Positions 45,951 through 55,225 of a stretch of DNA of 64,000 nt are shown here, piece after piece. Origin of the DNA: Pedobacter glucosidilyticus DSM 23534 (lineage in GTDB: Bacteria; Bacteroidota; Bacteroidia; Sphingobacteriales; Sphingobacteriaceae). A model generated the notes under the pieces. It saw only the letters and a program-made list of their open reading frames with translations. It had not been told where the DNA came from and ran no database searches. Within the stretch, counting starts at the first letter, position 1; each line of letters starts with the position of its first letter. The stretch covers positions 40,072 through 104,071 of the forward strand of contig NZ_AULF01000017.1 of NCBI RefSeq assembly GCF_000425145.1, written 5' to 3'. The translations under genes were made by a program, and so were the position numbers.

Positions 45951-47099
45951 TTGCCTTCAAACGAAATAATTATCTTCGCTCATTACACATCATTATATGG
46001 TGCTAACCTGTCATTATTAACTTTTTTAAAAAACACCTCTATTAGTTCAACTAGTTTTATGGTTATTTTACCTAACAAAGGAGAAATGAGCCTTGAGTTA
46101 GAAAAGCTTAATATTAAATATATATATCATTGGTACCCACTTAATGTCAACAGTTCTGAGTATAATTTTTACATAAGATTTAAAAGTGCTATTAAAAAAA
46201 TTACATATATTTTTCAACTATATAAACTAATTAAAAATATAAAGCCTCGACTGATATACAGTAATAGCTCTGTTCTTTACTACGGATTTTTCATTTCTAA
46301 ACTGCTTAGAATACCACATATATGGCACTTACGAGAGTTTGGAACTCTTGACTACCAACTTACACCAGATTTTGGGTTCAATTTTCAAAAAAAACTTTTA
46401 AGTATAAATACATTTAATATTGCCATATCACAATCAATAGCGCAACATTATAACTTAAAAAATAAGAATAGTGAAACAGTTTATAATGGAGTAGTGAAGG
46501 AAGATGAATTAACAAAAAAGTTTGAATTCAGTAACTTTAAAACAGACCTCAATTATGGTGTAGTAGGTGTTATTGTACCTTATAAAAATCAATTAGAGAT
46601 TATTAAAGCTTTTCATTTACTACTAGAGAGCAAAGATAAGAGCTTCAAAAATTGTAAATTATATTTAATCGGTGAAGGATCTGGTGAGTATTACGAAACC
46701 ATCCTTCAATATATAAACTCACAACGATTAGGAGAAAATATTATATTAACTGGTCATATTAAAGAAACTAAAAAAATTTATGCTTTATTTGATATTTTAA
46801 TAAATGGCAGTATATACGAAGGTTTCGGTAGAGTAACGGTTGAAGCCATGAGCTATGGAAAAATCCCTATAGGTTATAATCATAGTGGAAATGCTGAATT
46901 AATAGAAAACGAAGTAACAGGTTTACTATTTAACGACTTCAATGCACTATATTTTATTTTATTAAAAATATCTTCTGATAGAAAATATCTTAAAGAATTA
47001 CAAATAAAGATGAGGAATAGTTTTAAAAAAGAATTTACAATAGAACATTATTGTAAATCACTAGATAATATCTTTAGTAAGTATATAACTACCAACTAA
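45951..47099 (+). CDS. Glycosyltransferase family 4 (paralogue of 42762-43910)
   Basis: 382 residues from a TTG start. IIFAHYTSLYGANLSLLTFL, YSNSSVLYYGFFISKLLRI and HIWHLREFGTLDYQL match the paralogue at 42762-43910 position by position. The donor domain has VVGVIVPYKNQLEIIKAF and YEGFGRVTVEAMSYGK. The pair probably arose by local duplication and then diverged, so the two may add the same or similar sugars at different places. Confidence 0.91.
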   Translation: MPSNEIIIFAHYTSLYGANLSLLTFLKNTSISSTSFMVILPNKGEMSLELEKLNIKYIYHWYPLNVNSSEYNFYIRFKSAIKKITYIFQLYKLIKNIKPRLIYSNSSVLYYGFFISKLLRIPHIWHLREFGTLDYQLTPDFGFNFQKKLLSINTFNIAISQSIAQHYNLKNKNSETVYNGVVKEDELTKKFEFSNFKTDLNYGVVGVIVPYKNQLEIIKAFHLLLESKDKSFKNCKLYLIGEGSGEYYETILQYINSQRLGENIILTGHIKETKKIYALFDILINGSIYEGFGRVTVEAMSYGKIPIGYNHSGNAELIENEVTGLLFNDFNALYFILLKISSDRKYLKELQIKMRNSFKKEFTIEHYCKSLDNIFSKYITTN

Positions 47100-47104
47100 T
47101 ATTT

Positions 47105-48049
47105 ATGTTAGAAATAAATCGTTGGCCTTGGACATATGAATCTAATGAAGACTTATACACTTCTAGAACATATTGGCCCAAAATTTCAATAGTTACACCA
47201 AGCTTTAATCAGGGACAATATATTGAAGAAACCATCCTGTCAGTTCTAAATCAAGGCTATCCCAATTTAGAATATATTATTATTGACGGGGGAAGTACAG
47301 ATAATACTGTTCATATTTTAAAAAAATATCAAGATAAAATCACATACTGGGTAAGTGAAACCGATAGAGGGCAAAGCCATGCTTTAAATAAAGGTTTCAG
47401 TAAAGCTACTGGTGAAATACTTGCCTATTTAAACAGTGATGATTGTTATTATCCTAAAACATTATTTGAGGTAGCAAATTCTTTTCTAGAAGAAGACAGT
47501 AACAGAGACTTGCTATTTATAGGGAACTGCTATTGGGCTGATAATTTTGATGATATTGACGGAAAATTAGATTCTCCAAATTTCCCAAAAGATTTAAAAG
47601 CAGCATTATTAAAAAAAATGATAGCACCGCAAGCTAGTATGTTTTGGACAATGACACATCACGACTTAAAATTCTACGAACAACTTCGATTTTGTATGGA
47701 TTTTGAATTTTGGCTTCAATTGATAAAGAACAATTATAAAGTAATTCGTATAAATGAATTATTCTCTTTATTTAGACAACATCAAGAAGCGAAAACTCAT
47801 ACTATTGAAAATGTTATGTGGGCAGAGTTAATTGGTGTAACTAATATCTATAAAAGCTATTTAGATGGAAAAGGTGCTTTAGATATCACTAAGGCTAATT
47901 TACAAATTGAAATAAATGAATTCTATAAAAGTTTTTGTAAAAACAATAGCGGTAAAATTAGATTAATTGAGAGACTCTTATCCTTGAAAAACTCTGGCTT
48001 ACCTTGGAAACAAAAATTAAAATATATCATTAAAGACTTATGGAGTTAA
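47105..48049 (+). CDS. Glycosyltransferase family 2
   Basis: 314 residues with a 27-residue lead (EINRWPWTYESNEDLY) before the GT-A core: ISIVTPSFNQGQYIEETILS, YIIIDGGSTDNT, VSETDRGQSHALNKGF and the metal site LNSDDCY. IAPQASMFWTM and MDFEFWLQLIKNN follow. This form, including the W-P-W start, is a common GT2 subtype in Bacteroidota capsule clusters. Overlaps the next gene by 10 bases. Confidence 0.92.
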   Translation: MLEINRWPWTYESNEDLYTSRTYWPKISIVTPSFNQGQYIEETILSVLNQGYPNLEYIIIDGGSTDNTVHILKKYQDKITYWVSETDRGQSHALNKGFSKATGEILAYLNSDDCYYPKTLFEVANSFLEEDSNRDLLFIGNCYWADNFDDIDGKLDSPNFPKDLKAALLKKMIAPQASMFWTMTHHDLKFYEQLRFCMDFEFWLQLIKNNYKVIRINELFSLFRQHQEAKTHTIENVMWAELIGVTNIYKSYLDGKGALDITKANLQIEINEFYKSFCKNNSGKIRLIERLLSLKNSGLPWKQKLKYIIKDLWS

Positions 48050-49011
48050 ATAACTTTCCTTTAGTTTCTATCATCATACCTATCTATAATGCAGAGCCTT
48101 TTTTACAGGATACATTAGAGTGTGCAATTAACCAAGTATACAAAAAAATTGAGCTTATCCTTATTGATGACCACTCAACCGACAAAAGTTGGAGCATTGC
48201 TTATAAATATCAAAGCTTACATTCAAATATAATTCTTAAAAGGAATAAAGGAAAAGGAGCTGCGGCAGCTAGAAATTATGGTTTTCAATTATCTAAAGGA
48301 GAATTTATACAATATTTAGATGCTGATGATGTTATTTCTCCCGAAAAAATTGCTTCTCAAATTGATTTTATCAAACAAAATGAAATTACAAGCAGAGCAC
48401 TTATTGGATGCTATTGGCAGCGATTTTCTAATTCAATAGACTATAAAATTGGTCCTATTAATCCATGTTTAAACAAATTAAGCTATTCTGAAGAAGAATG
48501 GTTACTTTCTAGAACTGAGATGCCTCCTATTACTTGGCTAGTTCATAGAACTCTTATAAGTGAAACTAGTGGTTGGAATGAAAGTTTAACAAGAAATGAT
48601 GATGGAGATTTCTTTTATCGTATAATTTCTAAAACTGACCAAGTAGTTATTATACCAAAAGTTTTAAGCTTTTATAGAAATCATAATTTGCCTAGTTTAT
48701 CAAAATCTGGAAATCAAGCTCATTTATATTCCTGGTATATTTCTGCATTAACATATAAAAATATAGTTACCGAAAAATATGGTATTAAAGGCAGAGAAGC
48801 TTCAGATAAATTCTTTTACTATCTCTATTTTAAAATGCTCCTAAGAGATGAAAACATAGCACAGCTTTGTAAAAAAGAGCTCTATAATAAAAAAGCTAAT
48901 CATGAAATAGGTGATCGTTTTGTTCAAAAGCTTTCTTATTATATTAGCTTAAAAAATGCAAAAAGAATAAGGTTTATGATTAATCGTTTAAGAGGCTTAC
49001 CCCCTTTCTAA
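48040..49011 (+). CDS. Glycosyltransferase family 2
   Basis: 323 residues. VSIIIPIYNAEPFLQDTLEC, LILIDDHSTDKS, GAAAARNYGFQLSKGEFIQY with LDADD as metal site, then EMPPITWLVHRTLISETSGW and NDDGDFFYRII. It forms a family of three with the genes at 49032 and 50518, which share the AARN, SKG and LD(A/S)DD blocks. Overlaps the preceding gene by 10 bases; 20 bases separate it from the next. Confidence 0.92.
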   Translation: MELNNFPLVSIIIPIYNAEPFLQDTLECAINQVYKKIELILIDDHSTDKSWSIAYKYQSLHSNIILKRNKGKGAAAARNYGFQLSKGEFIQYLDADDVISPEKIASQIDFIKQNEITSRALIGCYWQRFSNSIDYKIGPINPCLNKLSYSEEEWLLSRTEMPPITWLVHRTLISETSGWNESLTRNDDGDFFYRIISKTDQVVIIPKVLSFYRNHNLPSLSKSGNQAHLYSWYISALTYKNIVTEKYGIKGREASDKFFYYLYFKMLLRDENIAQLCKKELYNKKANHEIGDRFVQKLSYYISLKNAKRIRFMINRLRGLPPF

Positions 49012-49031
49012 ATAAAGCAAATTTTGATTTT

Positions 49032-49967
49032 ATGATTTCTATTATAATACCTGTCTATAACTCTGAAAAATTCATCAAAGAAACAATAGATTCTATAATC
49101 TGTCAGTCTTATCAAAATTGGGAATGCCTAATCATTGATGATCATAGCCAAGACAATACTTTAGAAATTGTTGAGCCTTATCTTAACTATAAAATTAAAT
49201 TAATAAAAAATAAAGGCAATGGTGCATGTGCTGCAAGAAATACAGGGATAGAGTTTTCAAAAGGTCAATACATAAAATTTCTAGATTCTGATGATAGTTT
49301 GTATTATGAACACACATTAATGGAACAAATTAATTATCTAGAAAAATCAAACTCTGACTTAGTGTTTGGCAAAGAGTATTATTTTATTGACACTTTTCAG
49401 CTAACTAATTTATTAAAAATTAGAGGGGGAGCTATCGTGTCTAACAAACCATCTACTTTTACAAAAAATTTCCCAATAACATCTAATTTTTTGATCAAAA
49501 AAAAAATAATATCCAATCATAAATGGGATGAAGATTTAAAGCATGGTCAAGAATTTTTACTATTATTTCAGCTATACATTTTGGATTATAAGTTTAGCTT
49601 TATTACTTGTAATCATAGTTGTAGAATAAGAATTCATAATTCAGTAAGTAGAATTTCTAATTCTTCAAGTTTTGAAAAAGCAAATAGTTCTTTAGAAGTT
49701 TTAAAAAAATTGACTAGTTTAATTTCTTTTAAAAATGAATCTTCATTAATAAAAGTGATTAAATATTTAATATTAAAAGATTCAATGGAAGCTTTTAATT
49801 CGAAAAATCATCATGCCTTTAAAGGTATTCAATCTTTGCTAAAAAATAATATTTATAAAAACGAACTACTAGACCCCTTTCAAGAAATTATTATTATTGT
49901 TAGCAATTACAACCCTTATATTGCTAACAAATTATATAAAGCTGGCAAAAAACTGAAGTTAATATAA
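49032..49967 (+). CDS. Glycosyltransferase family 2
   Basis: 311 residues. ISIIIPVYNSEKFIKETIDS, CLIIDDHSQDNT, GACAARNTGIEFSKGQYIKF with LDSDDS. Acceptor-side features are NFLIKKKIISNHKWDEDL and HGQEFLLLFQLY. Very rich in Lys/Asn/Ser/Ile. Second member of the local GT2 triplet. It ends one base before the hexapeptide acetyltransferase gene. Confidence 0.9.
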   Translation: MISIIIPVYNSEKFIKETIDSIICQSYQNWECLIIDDHSQDNTLEIVEPYLNYKIKLIKNKGNGACAARNTGIEFSKGQYIKFLDSDDSLYYEHTLMEQINYLEKSNSDLVFGKEYYFIDTFQLTNLLKIRGGAIVSNKPSTFTKNFPITSNFLIKKKIISNHKWDEDLKHGQEFLLLFQLYILDYKFSFITCNHSCRIRIHNSVSRISNSSSFEKANSSLEVLKKLTSLISFKNESSLIKVIKYLILKDSMEAFNSKNHHAFKGIQSLLKNNIYKNELLDPFQEIIIIVSNYNPYIANKLYKAGKKLKLI

Positions 49968-49968
49968 A

Positions 49969-50517
49969 ATGAGCAGATATCATTACAGAGCTTTATTAGG
50001 AGAATTAAGATTATATCTATGTAATCACTTTGTAAATAAAATTCCATCTCATACTATTAGATTATGGTATTATAGAAGGATTATGAAATTCCAAATAGGT
50101 AAAAAATCGTTTATTAACCTTGGATGTAAATTTAATTGTAAAGGTAATTTTTATTTAGGAGACTTCTCAGTCATCAATCAGGGCTCTCATTTAGATAATA
50201 GAGGAATTATATTTATAGGTAATAATGTATCAATAGGTCCTCAAGTAAAAATTATTACAGCAGATCATGACTTATTTTCAGAAAATTGTGTTGGTAGGCA
50301 AAAAAAAATTGAAATAGATGATTATGTTTTTATTGGCTATAATGCGACCTTAATAGGAAATGCTAAAATGTCAAAAGGCAGTGCATTAGGCGCAAGTAGT
50401 CTTTTGAATAGACCTGTAGAACCTTATTGTTTATTTGTAGGTAATCCAGCTGTTAAAAAGAAAATTCGACCGAGTAACTTAAACTATAAGATGGACTACA
50501 ATAGACTATTTCAATAA
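49969..50517 (+). CDS. Hexapeptide-repeat O-acetyltransferase
   Basis: 182 residues of left-handed beta-helix acyltransferase. Hexapeptide-type turns run from about residue 45 to 165 (FINLGCKFNCKG, IFIGNNVSIGPQVKI, YVFIGYNATLIGNAKM, SALGASSLL). The catalytic histidine is probably in ITADHD, and the end VGNPAVKKKIRPSN is a normal family C-terminus. It likely acetylates a sugar of the polymer using acetyl-CoA in the cytosol. It is inserted between two paralogous GT2 genes, with stop and start nearly touching on both sides. Confidence 0.9.
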   Translation: MSRYHYRALLGELRLYLCNHFVNKIPSHTIRLWYYRRIMKFQIGKKSFINLGCKFNCKGNFYLGDFSVINQGSHLDNRGIIFIGNNVSIGPQVKIITADHDLFSENCVGRQKKIEIDDYVFIGYNATLIGNAKMSKGSALGASSLLNRPVEPYCLFVGNPAVKKKIRPSNLNYKMDYNRLFQ

Positions 50518-51480
50518 ATGAGTAAAAATATCTTAGTTAGCGTTATAATACCCTATTACAATAATGAAAACGTAATTGAAGACACCCTATTCTCTTTAGA
50601 AAATCAAGTATATAAAAATATTGAGATCATTATTATAGATGATAACTCCGTATTAAAACTGCCTTCTTTAAAAAAATTCAAGCATTTAAATATTTTATAT
50701 AAAAAAAATAAAGAAAACTTAGGGGCATCAGTATCCCGTAATATAGGACTGAGTTACGCAAAAGGGGAGTTAATTCAATATTTAGATGCAGATGATATAA
50801 TTTCAGCAAATAAGATTTCAAAACAAGTTGAAGCTATTAACTACAAGCTTGATAGCATTGCATTTGGAGATTGGTGCTATTTTGAAGCTTTAGAAGACTT
50901 AGAAAATATTAATAATCAAAATAAATATTTCAAAAAACAATTTATTTCATGTGACTATTTGTATGAGTTAAACAATTATTTCGATAGAATGATGCCTATA
51001 CATAGTTATTTAATTCCTAAAAAAATCATAGACAAATCCACAGGTTGGGATGAAACAATTACTTTAGGGGATGATGGTGAATTTATGAATAGAATCATTC
51101 CATTTGCTAATGAATTGATTTACACACCAAATTGTTATTCTTTTTACAGAAGAGGTAATATACAATCCTTAAGCCACAGAAGAGACTTTAAATCAACGAT
51201 ATCAAGTCTAAAATGTACCGAATCTTATGAAAAAGTAATTAAGACCTTTTATCCAAAAAATAATAATTTGATTGAATCTATCATTTATAGGTATACTTTA
51301 AATTATCACATTTTCTTTGATGATAAAATCAATGGTTTATTTATTAAAAACAAAGTTAAAAATGAATATAAATCTAAGTTTTCATTTATTGGTTCTAAAC
51401 GTTCAATATGGTTACAAAAAGTTTTAGGGTTGCACAATTATTTAGTATTCAAAAAACTGCTAAAGAAATACTTTGGTTAA
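50518..51480 (+). CDS. Glycosyltransferase family 2
   Basis: 320 residues. VSVIIPYYNNENVIEDTLFS, IIIIDDNSV (shortened, lacking the usual S/T-D-x-T), ENLGASVSRNIGLSYAKGEL and YLDADDII for the metal. DRMMPIHSYLIPKKIID and TLGDDGEFMNRII correspond to the acceptor side seen in the gene at 48040. Third member of the local GT2 triplet. Overlaps the next gene by 8 bases. Confidence 0.9.
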   Translation: MSKNILVSVIIPYYNNENVIEDTLFSLENQVYKNIEIIIIDDNSVLKLPSLKKFKHLNILYKKNKENLGASVSRNIGLSYAKGELIQYLDADDIISANKISKQVEAINYKLDSIAFGDWCYFEALEDLENINNQNKYFKKQFISCDYLYELNNYFDRMMPIHSYLIPKKIIDKSTGWDETITLGDDGEFMNRIIPFANELIYTPNCYSFYRRGNIQSLSHRRDFKSTISSLKCTESYEKVIKTFYPKNNNLIESIIYRYTLNYHIFFDDKINGLFIKNKVKNEYKSKFSFIGSKRSIWLQKVLGLHNYLVFKKLLKKYFG

Positions 51481-52528
51481 TAAATCGATTTTAATTATCT
51501 CTCCACAATACCCATCTGCTATAAATGGCTTGGGAGATTACAGTGCTATTTTAGGAAGCTACCTTGAAAAAAGATTTCATGTTATTTATGCTGGTTTAGC
51601 GCAACGAGAGCCTGTTGAGGTTTCTCCTTATGTGTATTTCTCTTCATGGCATGTTTTGACAGACATTCTAATTAAATATGATATAGATTGTGTTTTTTTA
51701 AACTATGTAAACTTCGCCTATCAACGTAAAGGCTTACCCTTTAAACTTTTAAAAGAACTAGAACAACTTAAAATAAAAGGATATAAACTTTGCATTTTTT
51801 TCCATGAACTGAATGCGAGTTCTTATAAGCCTTGGCAATTGGTATTTTGGACCAAGCCCTTACAGCAATATATTTATAAGAGCTTACTCAATATTGCAGA
51901 TATAGCATTTTGCAGCAATGAAAGAGTAAGAAAAATTTTAGCTAAGCATCAGCATCCAAATCTTTATAAAAAGGCTATTTATGCCAATATACCGGAACCA
52001 TCAGAATCAATTGTATTTAATCAAAGAGGTAAAAGTGCTATTGTTTTTGGCACCTTAAACAGAAGAAAAAAAGTTTATGAAAACACTGAAGAACTAAATG
52101 CTTTTATTAGAAGTAGAAATATTCAGGAGATTGTGGACATAGGGCCTGGAGATGCAAGTTTAGCTATGCAACAGTTGAGCTGCTACAAACGCATTTTGGG
52201 AAAATTAAGTGCTTTAGAAATTGCTCAAGAATTCTGTAAACATACTTGGGCTTTGATAGACTACCCTCCATCTTTGATAGAGAAATCGGGTATATTTGCG
52301 GCTTATGCAGCTTATGGTTTGGTTACCTACAACACGGACTTTTCTGATCACATCATCCAAGATTTTATAGATGGAAAACATTATTTAAGTAAATATAGTT
52401 TGGATCATCCCTTATGTGATGATGTAACCCTCAGTAAAAACATACAGTTATGGTATGAAGAGCATAGTCAGGCAAACCATAGCCATTTTATCCAAGAAAA
52501 AATAGAACAAATCTTAGCTACCTCATGA
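51473..52528 (+). CDS. Glycosyltransferase-like protein (GT4-type fold, divergent)
   Basis: 351 residues from a TTG start. ILIISPQYPSAINGLGDYSA is the glycine-rich start of GT-B transferases, with LKELEQLKIKGYKLCIFFHE and IAFCSNERVRKIL in the acceptor domain and KSAIVFGTLNRRKKVYENTE plus LIEKSGIFAAYAAYGLVTYN in the donor domain. The usual E-x7-E motif is not evident. Base composition returns to a more normal level near here. It overlaps the next gene by 4 bases (ATGA). Confidence 0.7.
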   Translation: MVNKSILIISPQYPSAINGLGDYSAILGSYLEKRFHVIYAGLAQREPVEVSPYVYFSSWHVLTDILIKYDIDCVFLNYVNFAYQRKGLPFKLLKELEQLKIKGYKLCIFFHELNASSYKPWQLVFWTKPLQQYIYKSLLNIADIAFCSNERVRKILAKHQHPNLYKKAIYANIPEPSESIVFNQRGKSAIVFGTLNRRKKVYENTEELNAFIRSRNIQEIVDIGPGDASLAMQQLSCYKRILGKLSALEIAQEFCKHTWALIDYPPSLIEKSGIFAAYAAYGLVTYNTDFSDHIIQDFIDGKHYLSKYSLDHPLCDDVTLSKNIQLWYEEHSQANHSHFIQEKIEQILATS

Positions 52529-53397
52529 TTTCCTTATTGATTACCAACTATAATACCTGGGAGCTTACAGAAAGATGTATCCGTTCTGTAGAGCATGCGG
52601 ACCCTTCACAAGTGATTCAAGAGATTCTTGTGGTAGATGATTGCTCGACACAAGGCGCTCCCACATATATCCAAGAACACGACTTGGTAAAGCTCGTTAG
52701 AAATGAAAATAATTTAGGTTATGTTAAAAGTGTAAATAAAGCCTTTGCTGAAGCTACACAACCCATTTGCTTATTACTGGATTCTGATGCCTATTTAATG
52801 AGTGATGTTGCCTTAATTCCTCAGATGTTTGAAGAACAAAAAGGTTTAGGAATATTAGGCTTTCATTTGGTAGATGAGCATGGAAAATCTACTGGAAGAG
52901 GTGGACCAGAACCAGATGTTTGGAGTTTGGTACTAGGGCAACAATTAGAAAGAAGCTTTAGGAAATTATTTCCAAAAAGAAGCAAGTATATCACCCTTTA
53001 CTCCTGTGGTATAGCCATTAGGAAAAAAGCTTTTGAAGCTATTGGTGGCTTTGATGAAAGTTTTGATTTTTTGGATGCCGACCATGATTTTAGTATGAGG
53101 ATGAATAGAAAGGGATGGCAAATAGCTATTTGTGATGATATTGCTATTTTTCATAAAGGAGGAGGCAGCCCACAGCTAACGTCTAAAAGAGTGATTAGAT
53201 TTTATGAAAATAGAACCAAATTGTTAGCTAAACATAGAAAGCTTGTATTTAGGCAGATAAGTTTAGGTTTAACCCTTTTAAGGTTATATTTAGAACTGAT
53301 TATTGTATTTTTTTTTAGCAAAAGCGTAACCCATGAAGATAAAAAAGCTGGTAGAATTGGCGCTATAAACATCATAAAAGATTATTTGAGAAAATGA
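52525..53397 (+). CDS. Glycosyltransferase family 2 (rhamnosyltransferase-like)
   Basis: 290 residues. MISLLITNYNTWELTERCIR, EILVVDDCSTQG, ENNLGYVKSVNKAF and LLLDSDAYLMSDV are GT2 motifs; SCGIAIRKKAFEAIGGFDES and LDADHDFSMRMNRKGW the acceptor side. A hydrophobic C-terminal helix (LRLYLELIIVFFF) may attach it to the membrane. Coupled by 4-base overlaps to both neighbours. Confidence 0.91.
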   Translation: MISLLITNYNTWELTERCIRSVEHADPSQVIQEILVVDDCSTQGAPTYIQEHDLVKLVRNENNLGYVKSVNKAFAEATQPICLLLDSDAYLMSDVALIPQMFEEQKGLGILGFHLVDEHGKSTGRGGPEPDVWSLVLGQQLERSFRKLFPKRSKYITLYSCGIAIRKKAFEAIGGFDESFDFLDADHDFSMRMNRKGWQIAICDDIAIFHKGGGSPQLTSKRVIRFYENRTKLLAKHRKLVFRQISLGLTLLRLYLELIIVFFFSKSVTHEDKKAGRIGAINIIKDYLRK

Positions 53398-54209
53398 AAA
53401 ACATCCTTATAAATATTTTATCGAGACCTAGGTTTTATCCATTATTAATAAAACTTCAAAAATTAACATTTCACTTACTTAATAAGACTAGTGTAACACA
53501 ATATGGACCTGAAGAAACTGGAGAAAAAGGTGCTTTAGAATTTTTCTTAGAAAGTGCCAAAACAAAAAATGAGTTGATGGTATTTGACGTTGGTGCTAAT
53601 TATGGCAAATACAGTAAGATGTTGCAAAAGCTCTTATTTAAACATCATAAAGATTTTCAAATTCATTTATTTGAACCCTCATTAGCATGTTATCAATTCT
53701 TAATAACAGAGTTTAAAAACACTCCAAACATCATCCTAAATCAACTAGGCGCATCAAATTTTAATGGTTTGGCAAACTTATATTTTAGCTTTGATGGTTC
53801 AGCTAGTTCTAGTCTATCTACGGAGGTTCCTCATATTCAAAGCATTCATAATATATCTACGCAACAACAAGAAATACAAATTACTACGATAGATGAATAT
53901 TGTATTAAAAATAATATACATCATATTGACCTTATAAAAATTGACGTAGAAGGCTTTGAATTACATGTGCTTGAAGGCTGCAAAAATATGCTAGAAAAAA
54001 GAGCAATACATGCGATACAGATTGAGATAGGTGCAGCCTCTATTATCACTAAACAGTTTTTATTCGATTTCTGGGAATTATTAAACAAAGACTTTGAATT
54101 TTACAATATTTTAAAACATGGCTTAGTACCCATAAAAAAGTATAGTACAAATCTTGAATGTTTTTATGGAGCTGCTAATATCTTTCTCATTAACAAAAAC
54201 TTAGCGTGA
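53394..54209 (+). CDS. FkbM family methyltransferase
   Basis: 271 residues. S-adenosylmethionine site MVFDVGANYGKYSKML, then IHLFEPSLACYQFL, INITTIDEYC-type ITTIDEYCIKNN and the FkbM hallmark IDLIKIDVEGFELHVLEG. It would O-methylate a sugar of the polymer in the cytosol. Overlaps on both sides by 4 bases with glycosyltransferase genes show it belongs to the operon. Confidence 0.92.
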   Translation: MKNILINILSRPRFYPLLIKLQKLTFHLLNKTSVTQYGPEETGEKGALEFFLESAKTKNELMVFDVGANYGKYSKMLQKLLFKHHKDFQIHLFEPSLACYQFLITEFKNTPNIILNQLGASNFNGLANLYFSFDGSASSSLSTEVPHIQSIHNISTQQQEIQITTIDEYCIKNNIHHIDLIKIDVEGFELHVLEGCKNMLEKRAIHAIQIEIGAASIITKQFLFDFWELLNKDFEFYNILKHGLVPIKKYSTNLECFYGAANIFLINKNLA

Positions 54210-55225
54210 GGATTCTTTTTTACTGCGCCTCCTACTATCCTAAAACTGGAGGTTTAGAAACCGTAGCACAAATTCTGGCAGAAGGCTTATGTAAAAAAGG
54301 ATATGAAGTTTATATCATTACCACAACGGATTTAAATAACCATCAAGAACTAAAAGCTGATTACACCCTATTAAGGAAACCAACTGCATTAGAATTCTGG
54401 AGTGCTTATAAAAAATGTGATTTATTTATACATCATAACGTAAGCTTAAAAGGAATTTGGCCTTTATTACTTTTTCCTAAAAAATGGATGGTTATCCATC
54501 ATCTTACTTATTTTAGTAGGGATGGTACATTAAAACCATTGGAATGGCTAAAAAGAAATTTAAGCAGATTGGCTATTAATATTTCTTGTTCACATTTTGT
54601 AAATAGTACCTTACCTAAAAAAGGACATGTTGTTTGGAATCCTTATGATGATAAAACATTCTATAACCAACACCTACAAAGGAAAGATAAAAGTTTCATT
54701 TTTGTTGGACGCTTAGTTTCAGATAAAGGCTGCGATATTCTTATAGAAGCTTTTGCAAAGCTCATAGTTGAACATCCTGACGCTACTTTAACGATTGTTG
54801 GTGATGGGCCAGATAAACCTAAGCTTTTAGCTTTGGTAAATAAACACGATTTACAGGATAAGGTCTCTTTCACAGGTATTTTAAAGGGCGATAAACTCGC
54901 AGCTAAATTGAATGAATACCAAATAGCTGTTATACCTTCTATATGGCAAGAGCCTTTTGGTGTAGTTGCCTTAGAGGTTATTGCCTGTGGCTGTATACCC
55001 GTTTATAGTAATAAAGGAGGTTTAACTGAAGCTTGTGGAGGTTTAGGTATTGCTTTTGATTCTGACAACAAAACTGATTTGGTGCAAAAAATGATAAATG
55101 AGATAGAAAATTATCAAGAGTATCATTATACTTTTGAATCATCCTATGAGCAACATTTAAGAAATTATTCACAGAGAGTGGTTATAGATCGGTATTATAA
55201 ATTGATAGAAAATTGTTTAAACTAG
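54206..55225 (+). CDS. Glycosyltransferase family 4
   Basis: 339 residues from a GTG start that overlaps the FkbM stop. RILFYCASYYPKTGGLETVA is the acceptor-domain start. The donor domain shows FIFVGRLVSDKGCDILIEAF, LTIVGDGPDKPKL, VSFTGILKGDKLAAKL and the E-x7-E motif WQEPFGVVALEVIACG. Retaining transfer is expected. Overlaps the Wzy-like gene by 13 bases. Confidence 0.93.
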   Translation: MRILFYCASYYPKTGGLETVAQILAEGLCKKGYEVYIITTTDLNNHQELKADYTLLRKPTALEFWSAYKKCDLFIHHNVSLKGIWPLLLFPKKWMVIHHLTYFSRDGTLKPLEWLKRNLSRLAINISCSHFVNSTLPKKGHVVWNPYDDKTFYNQHLQRKDKSFIFVGRLVSDKGCDILIEAFAKLIVEHPDATLTIVGDGPDKPKLLALVNKHDLQDKVSFTGILKGDKLAAKLNEYQIAVIPSIWQEPFGVVALEVIACGCIPVYSNKGGLTEACGGLGIAFDSDNKTDLVQKMINEIENYQEYHYTFESSYEQHLRNYSQRVVIDRYYKLIENCLN

